A stretch of DNA of 64,000 nucleotides from Heterostelium album PN500 (GCF_000004825.1 NW_008805071.1:1798001-1862000), one strand, 5' to 3'. Numbered from the stretch's first letter, positions 1-12,535 are shown. Notes: generated by a model not told the origin, from the letters alone. Made by a program: numbers and translations.

Positions 1-96
1 GTTCTAAAGAATTGTTTCGATCCACATTGTCCTACCAGACAGTATGCATTCGTTAATTTTGAAAATACACCAATATCACAACTGTTTTCGTATTGA
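1..96 (+). CDS. 3' end of an unrecognised protein gene (partial)
   Basis: Frame 1 is open from the window edge to a TGA at 94-96 and gives 31 residues with two Cys, a C-x4-C arrangement (CFDPHC), followed by an aromatic-rich tail ending FSY. The codons look like those of other coding regions here, and the sequence turns into A/T-rich DNA with stops directly after it, which is what the end of a real gene looks like. The family cannot be judged from this tail. It could also be the last exon of a spliced gene. Confidence 0.45.
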   Translation, partial: VLKNCFDPHCPTRQYAFVNFENTPISQLFSY

Positions 97-2860
97 GTTC
101 CTATATTTTAAAAATAATAATGATATATTAATATATTTATAACAACTCAAAAATTATTGAAAACAATATCAATAAACAACAATATCCAACATATAAAATC
201 CATTAAAAAAAACCAACAACAACACAACCAACAAATATATATATAGTTGGTTTTTTCATTGTATTTTTTTTTAATTTTTATCGTTGCTTTTAAAGATCGA
301 TTGATTTATAATTGGATATATATTTGTAGTTGTCATTGTTGTTATTGTTATTTATCAATATGTGTTCTTTAAAATTATTAAGATACTAACTTGTTGCCAT
401 TATTTTATATATATATGTGTGTTTTATATTTAAGGTGTAGCGAGTGAAGTTGTTTTGTTTTTTTTTTTTTAGTTTAAGGGAGGCGTGAGCGAGAAGTGTT
501 GATTAATAAATATATTATTTAATTAGATTTGATTAAATTTGTACAAAAAAATGAATCAAAAATTTAAGATGATAGAATTTATATATAAAGAATCAACAAG
601 AATTGCAATTCTTATTCTTTTTTAGTTCTTTTTTTAAAAAATAAAATAAAAATTAAAAAAAAATTAAGAAAACGATCTGACCGACAACGTTACAAAAAAT
701 TTTCTTAATTTATTAACATTTTTTAATTTTTTTATGTATACGAATTATTTCCCAAAATCCTTCTTAGGTGTTGTGATAATCATCATTTTCACTTTTCTGG
801 TTTAGATCTTTGACCAAATTCAAATCAATATGTTTTCTTTGTTTTATAACAAAATTTTTTTTTCTTTAGCTTATTATAATTTTAATTTTAGTGTAATTTT
901 TTTTGGTATAAAGAAAAATAATATTATAATATTAATAATATTAATAACAAACAATATTTGTTGGGTTAATATAAAGTTAGTGCTAATACTACCTATTATA
1001 ATCTAGTATCAATTTAATTGAGATATTTGCAAATATGCGTGCATAATAGGGTAATAGGATATCATCGGATCACAAAGTATTTATAAAAAACAACACCAAG
1101 TAATCAATCCCATATGATAAATTGGGTCTCAAGTTATGACTGCAACAGAGTTTCATAAAATCCGATGTTTTTTTTAATTAAATTAAAGACCATTTGTTTG
1201 TTGGTAAAAAAAACCACACACATTAATAATGAGTTGGATGTGCATTGGGGATACATTTTTTTTTAAACTTTTAAATTATTCAATTAAAACTACAAAAAAG
1301 TTCAAAAAAAAAAACAGATTTTTTTTATATTTCTATTAAACATTGGTATTTATTTTTATTTTTATTTTTATTTTTGATATTTGCACTCCTCTGATTAATA
1401 AAACTCCAATTGCCAACAACCACTGTTTTTTTTATTTTATCGGATACATTGAAATACTCCTCCATCAATCACTCAGTCAATCAAACAATCAATTCACCAC
1501 CCACTTACTCCAACAAAGACAACTAGCAAATAAAAACAGCAACCCAATTTTTTAACTTTATAAAGAAGACCTTTAAATAGTTTATAAATTATTTCTATAT
1601 ATATATATATTATTTATTTATTTTATTTAATTATTATTTATTTTAAAACAAAGTGACACCTGTCTGAAATTTCAAAAGTGTCGCATTGAAAACCAAACAC
1701 ATAAGACAAACAAAACTATCCTCAATTTACTTTATAACCCCATCAATTTAGCATCTAGTTAAGATCGTTAGATCATCACATTACAACTCATAAAAAATCA
1801 AAACATTTGCAAAAAAAAAAAAACAAAAAAGTAATTTTACAAATTAATTAATAAATCAGCAACTCATCAGTCTTTCTTTCTACTCTCTACATTCGAAAGT
1901 GTTCATTCAGTTAAAGTAAAGTTGACAGACAGTAAACAAATTAAATCATAGCAAGAGTCAAACTTGGTTTATCTTTTAAAAGGTAGAAAATTGTTATTAA
2001 AAAGTGAAAGTAATTCATGATTTCACAGGCAACCAGCCAACTGCAGCACAATTATAATATTACAATATTTTAGATATTATTTTATTCTATTTTATTTTTC
2101 AAAAAAAATATCAAGAGTTATTATTGTTATTATTAAGTTCTATTCGTTGATACACAAACAAAACAACACTTTTGCAATGAAGTTGTCGATTCAATTCAAA
2201 AACAAAACACACTCTCTCCCACTCACCCACACTCACTAATCGACTTACTTCAAATAACCAACTGTTCATTATCAAGATCATCTTGTGTTTGATCATTGAA
2301 AAAAAAACAATGATTCAAAAAAAATTTACAAAATCAAAAAAAAAAACCCAAGTCGTTAAATGAAAATTTTCTTTGCTGCAGCCAACTGCCACCACAACCA
2401 CACTAGATATTTGCATGTCTAATTTCCTTCATACTCCTGAGCTATTTGTTTTTTTTTTTTGGTTTTTTTTTAACAATTCAATTCAAAAAAAAAAAAAAAA
2501 GATCATAACTAAAGTTGATTTGGTCTCTTGTGACACACAAATTGACAGCACCAACATTTATTTATTGTTATTTATTGTTATTTGTTATTATTATTTGTAG
2601 TTTTATATTTATTTTCATGTCTTTTTCATTTTTGTGACAAACATCTAAAACGATCGACACCACCCCACCACCACATTGCCAACAACATCAACTTTTCAAA
2701 TCTAAGACCATATTTCAATTCCAATTATTAACAAGATAGATCTCCTCTCAGAATTTGCATTAAAACATTAGATTAGATATTTTTTATATTAGTTTAGATT
2801 ACAGCAGACAGAATAGAAATATCAAAAATATAGAATTAGAATAGAGATATACAGTTAGAA
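97..2860. other. Intergenic/5' leader region, no gene supported
   Basis: This 2.8 kb is very A/T-rich with many A and T runs, and contains an ATTTTT-type tandem repeat at about 1346-1376. The only open frames are short and of homopolymer composition. The last few hundred bases before 2861 are CA-rich and probably form the promoter and 5' UTR of the next gene. An inverted repeat closing on a T run at 1063-1175 is listed as a finding. Confidence 0.6.
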
Positions 2861-5800
2861 ATGTCAGAACCACCACAAAAGAAGATCTTGAAGGTCTTTG
2901 ATCAAGATGGTCTTTACAAAACAATGGTGGTAGAACCAAAGACAACTGCTGGTGAAGTCTGTGAAAAACTAGGAAAGAAATTATTTATGAAAGATGGTGA
3001 AATGGAATTATTCAATCTATTTGTAATTGAAGGTGGAGGTGAGTTGAAGGAGAAAACCAATCAGTATTCACACGATTCATAATTATTTACTTTTATTCTT
3101 CTACTATTAGTTAAACAATCATTAAAGATGACAGATTTTCCATTTGATACAATTTTGAAATTCGAAAAGAAAGAGTATAAATTCTACTTTTTGAATATAA
3201 AAGGTGAATTTATGAGTTTCCAAGAGCGTGTTGCATCAAGTTTGACAGCGGCTGCCACTGGAAAACCGGCTGGGGGAGCAACTTCACCATCGCTCACTGG
3301 AAATGCTCCACCCTCTGGATCACCAGCTGGTGCTTCACCAAAGATGAGTGCATCATCGATCAAACCGGGTCGTGGAATGTCAGGCTACTTGCTCCGAAAG
3401 AAAGCAGGAAAGTTCTTCAAAGTGTGGTGTGTTGCCAATCAAACGACACTCTGCTTCTACGCCAGCGAAGAAGACAAGGAGCCACAGATGGAGCTGGTCT
3501 TGGAGAATGCCATCATCGAGTTGAAGGCAAACGAGCAAGGTGCGCACATCCTGCTCACGCTGTCCAACTCTGAGCGACATACACTGATGGCTGAGAATCA
3601 AGGTGATTTGCAAGCTTGGGCAACTGAACTGGCGGCAACCGCTGCCTATTCCACTGTTACTCAACGCGCTGTCGCCACGCCATCTATGGCATTCGTTCCA
3701 ACCACCAAAGATCTTGGACATATCAAACTACAAGGCAAACTCGAGAATATAGATACACAATCGACAGTTTTGAATCGTTGGACTGAATATCTGGTGGCGC
3801 GACGTGTTGGAGTGGCGCATTCTAGCGATATTAGCAATTGCTACAGTGATGGATGTGTTCTTATCAACGTAGTCGACGCGCTGTTTGAGCGTCAAGTTAA
3901 ATTTAGAAAAGGAAAATCTGTTTATGAAATGCAGCACAATATCGAGAATGTTTTGGAGATGTTAAAATCGTTGGGCGCCGACTATGGAAAGCTGCTTGCA
4001 ACCGATATCGTAGATTGCAAGGTCCCAAGAGTCATTCTCAGATTGCTCTACTCTATTTTCATTGCATTCGTGACAAACGGAGAGAAAGAATACGCAGCAA
4101 AAGATAAGCTTATCGGATGGTGTGGAAGAAAGACATTGGAAGTCAACAAATCAATCATTGTCGATTCACCAACAGCATTGTTCAACCCATTGGCGTTCGC
4201 TGCATTAATAGCACGTCATAACCCAAATATCATTGACATGGATAGTCTTTCAAGAGTAAGATTAACAAAACACGCCACTTGATTTTAATGAATCATCTCA
4301 AAAAGAATGATTTTTTTTTTTAACAAAACATTACTTTTCTTTCTAGAAATCAAAGGTTGATCAAGCTCAAGTTGTATTGGATGTTGCTTATGAACATCTA
4401 AAGATTCCAAAGATTCTTACCGCCAATTGTTGGAGTGAAGATCATGCAGATGAACGTTCATTTTTAGTATATTTATCATTCTATTATTTCTATCTTGGAG
4501 GTGATTCGTCGAACAAGTCACAACTATTGTCGAGATGTTTGGAAGAGCAGCAGGCAGTCGAGTCAGAGTCTATCGTATCTGCAAGAGATAAACAATTGAA
4601 AGCAATGGTTGAGAAGGACGAAGAAAATAGAGCTAGTCCACAAACTAAACCAATTTCTACTCCATCACCACAGCCAGTTGCTTCAAAACCACCTGCAAGC
4701 AAGCCAATGGCCAAGCCAATTGCCAAGCCAATGGCTACTGCTACTTCTGCACCCTCTGAGAATGGTGTCACTGCTAAACCAATGGCTAAACCAATGGCTA
4801 GGCCAATGGCCAAACCAATTGCCAAACCAATGGCTACTGCACCCTCTGAGAATGGTGTCACTGCTAAGCCATCGCCTGTTCCAAGAACTAAGCCAGCTCC
4901 AGTACCAAGATCACCTGCCTTGCAAGAGGAGAAGGATAAACAAGAGAAGCAGGATTCCGAGAAGCAAGCAAGGGAGAAAGCTAGAAAGGAGGCAGAGGAG
5001 AAAGCAGATAGACTTGCAAGACAACTCGAGTTGGAGATGTTGGAGAATGAAATGGACGATACCAATGAATTGCTTGCTGAGCAAAGAAGAATTGAACAAG
5101 AGGATGCTGCAGAGATGGCTGAACTTGAGGAGCTTGAGCGTCTTCAACGTGAGGAGTTCGAGCGTGAAGAAGCTGCCAAGAGATTCCAACAACACTTTGA
5201 TCAACAACGTCAAGATCGTGAGAGAGAGGAGAAACAAAGATTGGAAAGAGAAAAAGAAAAAGAAAAAGAGAGAGAAAGAGCAAAAGAACAAGAAAGAGCA
5301 AGAGAACAGGAAAGAGAAAAAGAAAAAGAAAGAGAAAGAGAACAAGAGAGAGCAAGAGAGAAGCGTAGAATACAAGAAGAGGAAGAGAGTCAGAAGGATC
5401 AAACTCATCAGGATATATTGGATACTTTAGCCGGTATCGACGATGAATTGGATCAAATTTTGAGAAGAGAACAAGAGGAAAGCAAGCGTTTCATCGAGAT
5501 GATGGAGAAACAAACGGGAATGAGCATTAGCAATGACATTAAATTTGAAGATTCCGCACATGACAGCAATCAACAAAATAGTAAACCTCAATATGAAGAT
5601 GAACCACCTGCTCTAGGATCGGTACCACCAACTCGTAAGGAATCGACCAACAAACAACTGAATGAACGTGCCTCCATTATCAATGTATTCGACAAACTCG
5701 ATGAAGAGCTATCGCACTCGAGAAACAATAGTATTTCACAACCAACAAGACAACAGCAACCACAACAACAGCAACAATATTCCAATCCATCTTCAAAGAG

Positions 5801-6284
5801 TGGAAGTGTATCGTCTCCACCAACGACACCACGTGTTACCGAGAGCGATAATACAACCGTCCAAAAAACATCTGTATCAGAAACAACACCACCATCACAA
5901 CAAAACTTTACACAACCACCATCTAGTGCACCACCACAACCAAATCAACAACAGCAACAACAACAACAAGAAGCACCACCAGACAATCGTGGTAAAGTGG
6001 TTGTTAGAATTTGTTTGGAAGGTTTTGGTGATGTATTGTTTTGTTCGTTTGCCATTGGATATGATACACTTTGTGGAAAGGTGCGTCAGATGGTTTGTAA
6101 GAAGATGAAGGTAGCCATGGAGTTTGAACAAGAGTATTGTCTGTATATTGTTCGTGACGGATTGGAGCGTGTTTTGGACGATGATGAAATCCTCTTGGAA
6201 GCAGAGGACAAGATTGACAGATTCGTATTTAAATTATCAGATAACTTTGACAGAAAATCAATTATATCAAATCATAGAGGTTAA
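2861..6284 (+). CDS. RA-PH-tandem CH-coiled coil-RA multidomain protein
   Basis: Three exons, 2861-3038, 3111-4255 and 4347-6284, with matching phases, give 1086 residues. Domains in order: a Ras-association-like ubiquitin fold (about 1-95, crossing intron 1), a Ser/Pro/Gly linker, a PH domain (about 149-237, starting MSGYLLRKKAGKFFKVW), two calponin-homology domains (about 280-385 and 393-500), a Pro/Ala/Lys repeat segment, a long charged coiled coil (about 630-830), a Gln/Pro/Ser-rich stretch, and a second RA-like domain (about 988-1080). Tandem CH domains normally bind F-actin, RA domains bind Ras/Rap GTPases and PH domains bind phosphoinositides. It is therefore probably a Ras/Rap-regulated actin linker at the membrane; that role is inferred. 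RA followed by PH resembles the MRL (RIAM/lamellipodin) proteins, but those lack CH domains. I do not recognise a named orthologue. Confidence 0.8.
4697..4875 (+). repeat. In-frame tandem repeat encoding KPMAKPIA-type units
   Basis: Inside the RA-PH-CH gene, a short unit encoding Lys-Pro-Met/Ile-Ala is repeated about nine times. The longer block KPIAKPMATA...SENGVTA appears twice (about 4719-4776 and 4818-4866). The two long copies are almost identical in DNA sequence, so the duplication looks recent and the array may vary in length between strains. Confidence 0.75.
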
Positions 6285-6654
6285 AAACCTTCTTTAAACA
6301 AAAAAAAAAAAAATCATATAATCAACAACAACAACAACAATAATAATAATAATTAATAACAAAACTAACACCTGTCAAACTAAACAAACAATTAAATTGT
6401 TTATTACTAAACAAATCAAATAATAACATATTAAAGAACAAATTAAATATAAACTCTTAAATTAAACAAAACCAAACAAATAAAATGTATTATAAATATC
6501 AATTATAAGATTATAAAGATTTTGATCTTGATGTGTATTCAACTCTGCTTTTCTTTCTTTGATTTATTATTGTAAAGAAGTTTTTGTTGAGTCGAGTTTA
6601 ACTAGTTATTATTATTATTATTATTAATTATATATATATATAAGGTATCTTCTA
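6285..6654. other. Convergent intergenic spacer
   Basis: 370 bp between the ends of two convergent genes. It holds A-rich and AAC/AAT-repeat DNA with several AATAAA-like polyadenylation contexts. No gene is visible. Confidence 0.6.
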
Positions 6655-7746
6655 CTAAACTGGATCGGCTTTAGTTTTATTTGTATGTTGTTGTAGTTGT
6701 AGTTTTCGATAGTCATAGTAGAAATACATGATGAAAATAGATATTGCTTGCCATACACTGTTGATATAAATAAAGTAGGTCAACGTTGATTTTGGAGGTA
6801 TACCTACGCACACTTTGATTTGATAATAGAAATACCGTTAACAATAAAGATCCTATTGACGTTAGATATAGTAATAATATAATACTTACTTATAACACCT
6901 GCAACACCACCCACGAAATTTAAATACTGTGAAGGTAGTGAAACTCCTATTGTTGTCTTTGAATTTATACATACTATCATCTGTGGTAAATGACTAAGTA
7001 ATTGTGTAATTGGTTTTACACTATTTGTTATATCTATATATATATATAGATGTTAAGCATTACAGTGATGTTTATAGTTAGTTAATTATTGTTATTCATT
7101 CACACACCTGTTATTCCTTGATATTTACACATGGTAGAGGGATATAGATATCCAATTAAATATGGTACCACTGGAAATGCAATCCACGGTAGTGTTCTAT
7201 TAACTGAATCTTTTGAATATATAGAAAATCTACAACAATATAGATCAAGTGATTGATTGATTGATATCATTTAGTTTGTTAGTAACCATGTATTTAATAG
7301 TAATAGCTTTAAAGCTGTTCATCAGTATTATACTCTATCTATCTATCTCTATCTACATACTGATACATAAATATTGAATGTTGTAAGACATTGATAAATC
7401 CATAGAAAACTACATTTATTGATTCTGTTGTTGTTGTTGTTGTTGTAAAATTTTAAGAAGTTATAAAATAATAAGATTAATTGATCAATGCTAATTAATT
7501 AAGAAGTGTTGTTGTTTTGTTGTTATTGTTAATCATACCACCAGTTAGAGAACTATTTACTAATAAAAAAGCAGCACCTATCAGTTTAATGACTATGCTA
7601 TGCAATGAAAATCCTTGAACCGATCTTCTATTATAATTTAAATACATTTGCGGTACATATTGTAGTCCGAAACAAACAGATGACATAACACCCAGTGAGT
7701 TATACAATGCTGATTCGAATGGGCTTGTCATCTCTATAAATTTCAT
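6655..7746 (-). CDS. PQ-loop repeat membrane protein (SLC66-like)
   Basis: Five exons on the minus strand, 7746-7539, 7424-7361, 7229-7108, 7033-6890 and 6803-6655, join in phase to give 228 residues. Two PQ-loop signatures are visible: GLQYVPQMYLNYNRRSVQGF in exon 1 and LLSHLPQMIVCINSKTTIGV in exon 4. Hydrophobic segments spread over the whole length fit the seven-helix fold of the PQ-loop family (KDEL receptor/cystinosin/SWEET relatives). Family members carry small solutes or dolichol-linked substrates in lysosomal, ER or other endomembranes. The length and two-repeat layout suit SLC66A3 or MPDU1-type proteins, but I cannot choose a substrate. The gene ends head-on against the RA-PH-CH gene. 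Confidence 0.82.
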
Positions 7747-8249
7747 GTATAACTTTATAATACACTACTACAGCCCAACTATTATTATTATTTGTTATTT
7801 CTAATAAAATATTTGATAAGAATATCTATTCTTGATTGTATTTAATTTACAATATATTTTATTTTTAATTAACAAAAAAAAGGTAGATATTTATTTATAA
7901 TTTTGGATAATATTATTAATTAATTTGATGATGATGTTGACCACGCAAACAATTAAATTGTCTTCCCTCCGATTTTAATAAATTATTCAAATTTTTGAAC
8001 TTTTTTTGTATTTTTTTAATTTATTTATTTATTTTAATAGATAATTTCATTGTTATGAAAAAGATTAGCAACAACAAAAATTTGTAATTGTACAATTTTT
8101 TTAATCAATAAGATATGTGTTCAAACAAAAAAAATACATATATGTGTCTGAAAATTTTGTTGTCAGATTTGTTAATGAGAAAATAAACGAAAAACAACAA
8201 ACACGCACCACATTTATCTGACCAATATATTCACTATTATATTTATGAA
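7747..8249. other. Divergent intergenic region
   Basis: 500 bp of A/T-rich DNA between two divergent genes; it should contain both promoters. T runs and AT stretches are present. No specific site could be assigned. Confidence 0.5.
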
Positions 8250-10049
8250 ATGATGAATCAGACTGAATATCTTGGTAGATTGAATCAATTACCACATTTA
8301 AGTTAGATAAATCATGTCAATCAAAAAGATTGTAACTATCTAATCGCCTCTACTCTCTTTCTCTTTTTTTTTTTTTTTTTTGGTTTCTTATAACATTCTA
8401 ACAGTAGTGCCAAATAAAATTATATTTAGATCTAGATGAACTCATACTTGAACCTCTATCGATCGTTACGAATACATCATGTGAAATAGATTATAATAGC
8501 AACAACAACAATGTTGGATCACCTTTAAAGTTAAAGAATAGTAATAATAATAATAATAATGGATCACCTTTAAAGTCAAATATAAGAAGTGACATTGATC
8601 AATATGATACATTGTCAAATAGCAACAGTAGCAATAGTAATAATGAATTGTTTTGTAATGATTGTAATAAGCGATTTCAATCGGAACAAACTTTAAATAC
8701 ACATTTAAATAGTAGTAAACATATTCAACAAGTAAAAGAGAACAAGAAGAAGACTATAGCAAATAAATCTTTTGGCTCGCCATCTCCAAAGAAACCACAA
8801 CAACAACAATCATCAAAAACAACAACAACAACAACAACATCATCAGCTACAGCAACAGTAGGAGATGGAGGAAATATAGATAGTTTCCAAAAGAAACAGT
8901 TGGAACTGATGAATATAGTACCATCGAAACCGAATCTAACATTGAAGAACCTGTATCAAGCTGCCAAGAATTACACTGCACATCATATGATTAAGGAAGC
9001 TGCACTATGTTTATTGAAAATGTTACATTTTCAACAACAACAACAACAACAATCATCATCATCAATTGAATTAAAAGAAAAAAGTCAACAAAGACAACAA
9101 CAACAACATCAACAGACATGTTTACCTTTAGATTTAAAGGTCGATATTTGGTCAAAGATCAATTTGGAAACAAAGACACATTTGAACTTTGCAAGACTGA
9201 CAAGAATGTTCGATCGTAAACTCTCTGAATATCACTATACACAAGCATTGTTAAATAGTTCAATAATCACATCGCCAACGATGAAAGACAAACTATTCGA
9301 GAGTGAATATCTTTTGAATGAGCTTTCCGAACAACATCCACAGACTATCATCGATCTACTCACATCCATCAGCAGCACTACCGCACTCAGCGAAATATCA
9401 GACGAACAAAAACAACAATTGGAATCAACCATTACATTCCTCGATGAAATAGCAGGTGGATTATCATTCGATCGTATCAACTATAAATCAATATTACTTT
9501 ATTTGTTATCATATTCAATTTCAAACATTTTAAATATGTAAGTTGCTTATTTTTAATTGATTGACTCACAAAGAAAAAGTCAATTTATTAATATAATTAT
9601 CACTAAAAAGGAATTCAAGATCTAGAATTACATTACAGAGAATCATTAGATTGTATGTTGGATTGGCATTGGATCATATTGTGGTGGATATGTTTATTTT
9701 ACAATATAAAGTATCGGATTCCATTCAAGATAAACAGTCATCTCTTATCAATGCATTAAGATACGCCTTGGAGTTGATCGATATTTTAAAGTTAAACCAA
9801 ATCATTAATATTTATACACAATTTAAAATATCAACAACAACATCAATATCAACATCCACTAAACAAACAAATATCTTTACAGAGCAATTAGATTTCTTAA
9901 TTTCACTTGGCAAAGCAGTGATATCGAACGATACTTTGTTATTCGATTCATTTAGAGATACCTATGAATTTATAACAATAACACAACAAGATAAAGATTT
10001 AAATACTCTAATAACTAAACTTTATGAAAAGTTAATTTATGGTCAATAA
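8250..10049 (+). CDS. Dictyostelid protein with one U1-type C2H2 zinc finger
   Basis: Proposed exons 8250-8274, 8430-9537 and 9626-10049 give 518 residues. The ATG at 8250 was chosen because the short first exon ends in phase 1 at a GTAGAT donor and joins the TAG acceptor at 8429 in the frame of the long second exon; this start is less certain than the rest. A C2H2 finger of U1/matrin spacing lies at about residues 84-107 (C-x2-C...H-x5-H). Low-complexity Asn, Gln and Thr runs follow, then a mostly helical region through the C terminus. The finger type is often RNA-binding, in splicing or ribosome-biogenesis factors, but nothing else points to a function. I do not recognise the helical C-terminal half. 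Confidence 0.7.
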
Positions 10050-10867
10050 TTTCTACTTAAATAAATGAATAGACTGAACAAAATCAAGTTAACTTGTAAT
10101 TTCTAAACAGATTCACATTTTTTTTGTAACAAAGATCAATCGACATTTTTAAATGTAATTGAAGTGAACGAAGTGTTAATTTCTTGTACAACACAACCAA
10201 ACCATCCTAGGATGACATAAAAACTTGAATTTGTTTGGTGTTTATTTTTAAATAAAGTAATAAAGTTCAACAAAATTGCCAGGTAGTCGTTTAGTTTCTT
10301 GTGCAGTGTAGTGAAAAGGGGGAAACAAAAAGAACTTAAAAATGTGAGAGGATGGGCATATAAAAATATGACACTTTTGACTGATAACCAATTTCTGATG
10401 AAAACTATTTTTGTTCAAGGAATCGATCTAGATCAACAAAAAAAAACCACAATTCAGTTATAAAAAAAAACACACTATAACCACATATTTAAATCAATTT
10501 TTAAATTTCTTTTTTTCATTTATTTTTATCATAATCCTATTTTTTTTGTTAAAAGTCTCAATCATTTTATTTATAACTACTCCTTACGATTATATTATAA
10601 CCACATACATACCTTACTTTTGTTTTTTTTTTATATTTAATTATTTTTACAATTTTCATACCTTCAGCATATTTATTTTACAACAATATATTGCACATTT
10701 TATTTTTAATAATTGATTGACCACCACGACACACCCCCATTTCTTTAAAATTGTTACAAATCAATAAAAACAAAAAAAAAACACAAAACCTTAAATCTTT
10801 TTTTGTAATATACATTTATTTTTATCTTTTATTTTTATATATATAGATAGTTAGTTAATATAATAAA
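10050..10867. promoter_or_regulatory. Upstream region of the pentaspan gene
   Basis: 820 bp between two + strand genes. It includes the perfect palindrome CATCCTAGGATG at 10203-10214, a G-rich patch near 10318, long A and T runs, and the probable promoter directly before 10868. No coding frame is supported. Function of the palindrome is unknown. Confidence 0.4.
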
Positions 10868-12535
10868 ATGAAATTAACAATTATTGCTTTTGTTTGTTTC
10901 GTTTTATCGATTCAAATTTGTAATGTTACAGCGGATTCAGAGTCGAGAGCCCTCGATATCATCAAGGACTACTCGAATATCACAAGATATACATATTTCA
11001 CTACTGACAGAAAGTTGACGAAATATCCACCCGGTTTCTGTGGTGGAACACCGGTCGATGATTGTGACTGGCCGAAATATGCAGAGGCCGTCCTATTGTT
11101 GTCGGGTATCCCTCTTTTGATTGGTTTGATTTGCTTGTGTCTTTCGGTCGTGTTTTGGCTCGGTCGTTCCTTCTTGTTTGGTGGATGTCGTCCGACACAT
11201 GGATTCCTCTGTCCCGGTCCAAAGCTGGATCCCGAGATTGGCGAGGGATACACCAGCTGTCAGGTGTGGGCGTTGCGTATCGTCGTTGTGATATTCGCCA
11301 TCGCTGCAGTTCCGCTGTTTATCACTGCGATGACCGGTAACTCGCGTTCCACCAAGGGTATCAATAAGGTGGGTGACATCATCATTGCCAAGGCAGACGA
11401 CACCATCACCCAACTCCAGAATATCACTGCCGAAGTCAATTCCACCGAGTTTGAGAGACTTGATATCTACAGTCCACCTCACACTCGTCAGGACATCATT
11501 CTCCAGCTGCAAAACATCACCGACGAGGGTGTCTCTATGCAAAAGAAAGCTAACGACATCGATACTCAAGCAAAGAAATACGGTGGTTGGCGTAATGACA
11601 TTGTTTTGGCTGGTTTGATCGTTGGTTTGGTTATTTGTATTGTCGCGGCACTCTCTGCCATCTGCAGCATTCCACTCCTCTCGGTTGTCGCTGCACTTTC
11701 GCTCATTATTGTATTGCCATTCACATGGTTTGTCTTCTCTGTTCACTATCCAGTGAATTCACTAATCTCTGACGTCTGTATCACTTTCAATTCCACTGGT
11801 ACTGGTTTGTCCAACTTTACCAATCCATTGATCAACGAAGTCTTCAAGGATTGTCAGAATCAAAGCAACACCATTCCTGCTTTCCGTCAATTGGAGACTC
11901 TTGTTACCGATCTTCTCGACTCTTCCTATCAACAGGCATGCACTGACGGTATCGACAATCTCTGTACTCTCACATTCCCATTGTATCCCAACAACGACTA
12001 CGATCAACAACCCGTTGTAACTCACATTTTGAACTGCACAGGTTTGCCAGCTTGTGGAAACGGAACAATGGACGACTATATCAATCAGCCAATCTACGAC
12101 TTCCAACTGGGTTGTCGTGTTGGCGGTGTCGCCACTTGTCCAAAGGCAATGCCATGCGCATCCGGTGAACAACTCATCTCCTGTCAAGTTAAACAAGAGC
12201 CATCGGTAACCGAATGTCAAACCGATTGTCTCAATCCAAACATTAAGAACATGTCACAGATTGCAGTCAATGGTATTCAAGCACTCGACGCTTTCCAACA
12301 TATCTGGGATCAACAGGTCCATCCACTCATCAAATGTAGCAATCTCATGCCATTCATCGAAGATGTTCAACAGGTTGCATGCGTAGAGGAAATCGATTCT
12401 CTAATTCTATTGATTAGTCCAACTGGTTTGTTCGCCATCCTAATGATTGGTGTTGGAATCACCTCTGTACTTGGACAAAAACGTTTCAATAAGAAAGCAC
12501 ATGCACAACCATCTCTTCACCATGAAATGGCTTAA
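10868..12535 (+). CDS. Tweety/prominin-like pentaspan membrane protein
   Basis: A single exon of 555 residues. An N-terminal signal peptide (about 1-22) is followed by a short Cys-containing lumenal part. Helices lie at about 72-98 and 132-157, then come a soluble region with several N-glycosylation sequons (about 165-240), paired helices (about 246-295), a large Cys-rich region with more sequons (about 300-510), and a last helix (about 517-537) before a short basic tail. Two close helices, loop, two close helices, loop and one helix is the topology of tweety (TTYH) and prominin proteins; the length is nearer tweety. Those families are plasma-membrane proteins tied to lipid or cholesterol-rich protrusions. 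The assignment rests on topology and Cys-rich loops rather than a diagnostic motif. Confidence 0.65.
   Translation: MKLTIIAFVCFVLSIQICNVTADSESRALDIIKDYSNITRYTYFTTDRKLTKYPPGFCGGTPVDDCDWPKYAEAVLLLSGIPLLIGLICLCLSVVFWLGRSFLFGGCRPTHGFLCPGPKLDPEIGEGYTSCQVWALRIVVVIFAIAAVPLFITAMTGNSRSTKGINKVGDIIIAKADDTITQLQNITAEVNSTEFERLDIYSPPHTRQDIILQLQNITDEGVSMQKKANDIDTQAKKYGGWRNDIVLAGLIVGLVICIVAALSAICSIPLLSVVAALSLIIVLPFTWFVFSVHYPVNSLISDVCITFNSTGTGLSNFTNPLINEVFKDCQNQSNTIPAFRQLETLVTDLLDSSYQQACTDGIDNLCTLTFPLYPNNDYDQQPVVTHILNCTGLPACGNGTMDDYINQPIYDFQLGCRVGGVATCPKAMPCASGEQLISCQVKQEPSVTECQTDCLNPNIKNMSQIAVNGIQALDAFQHIWDQQVHPLIKCSNLMPFIEDVQQVACVEEIDSLILLISPTGLFAILMIGVGITSVLGQKRFNKKAHAQPSLHHEMA

Noticed and set aside
1343-1555. 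70-codon open frame with ATG-like start upstream of the first complete gene
   Set aside because: It begins with a Phe/Ile repeat from an ATTTTT tract and continues in leader-like CA-rich DNA; no domain or signal is present.
4490-5408. Long minus-strand open frames rich in Ser, Leu and Phe
   Set aside because: They are antisense to the charged coiled coil and KPMA repeats of the RA-PH-CH gene. GAA/GAG and AAG repeats leave the opposite strand free of stops, so these are shadows.
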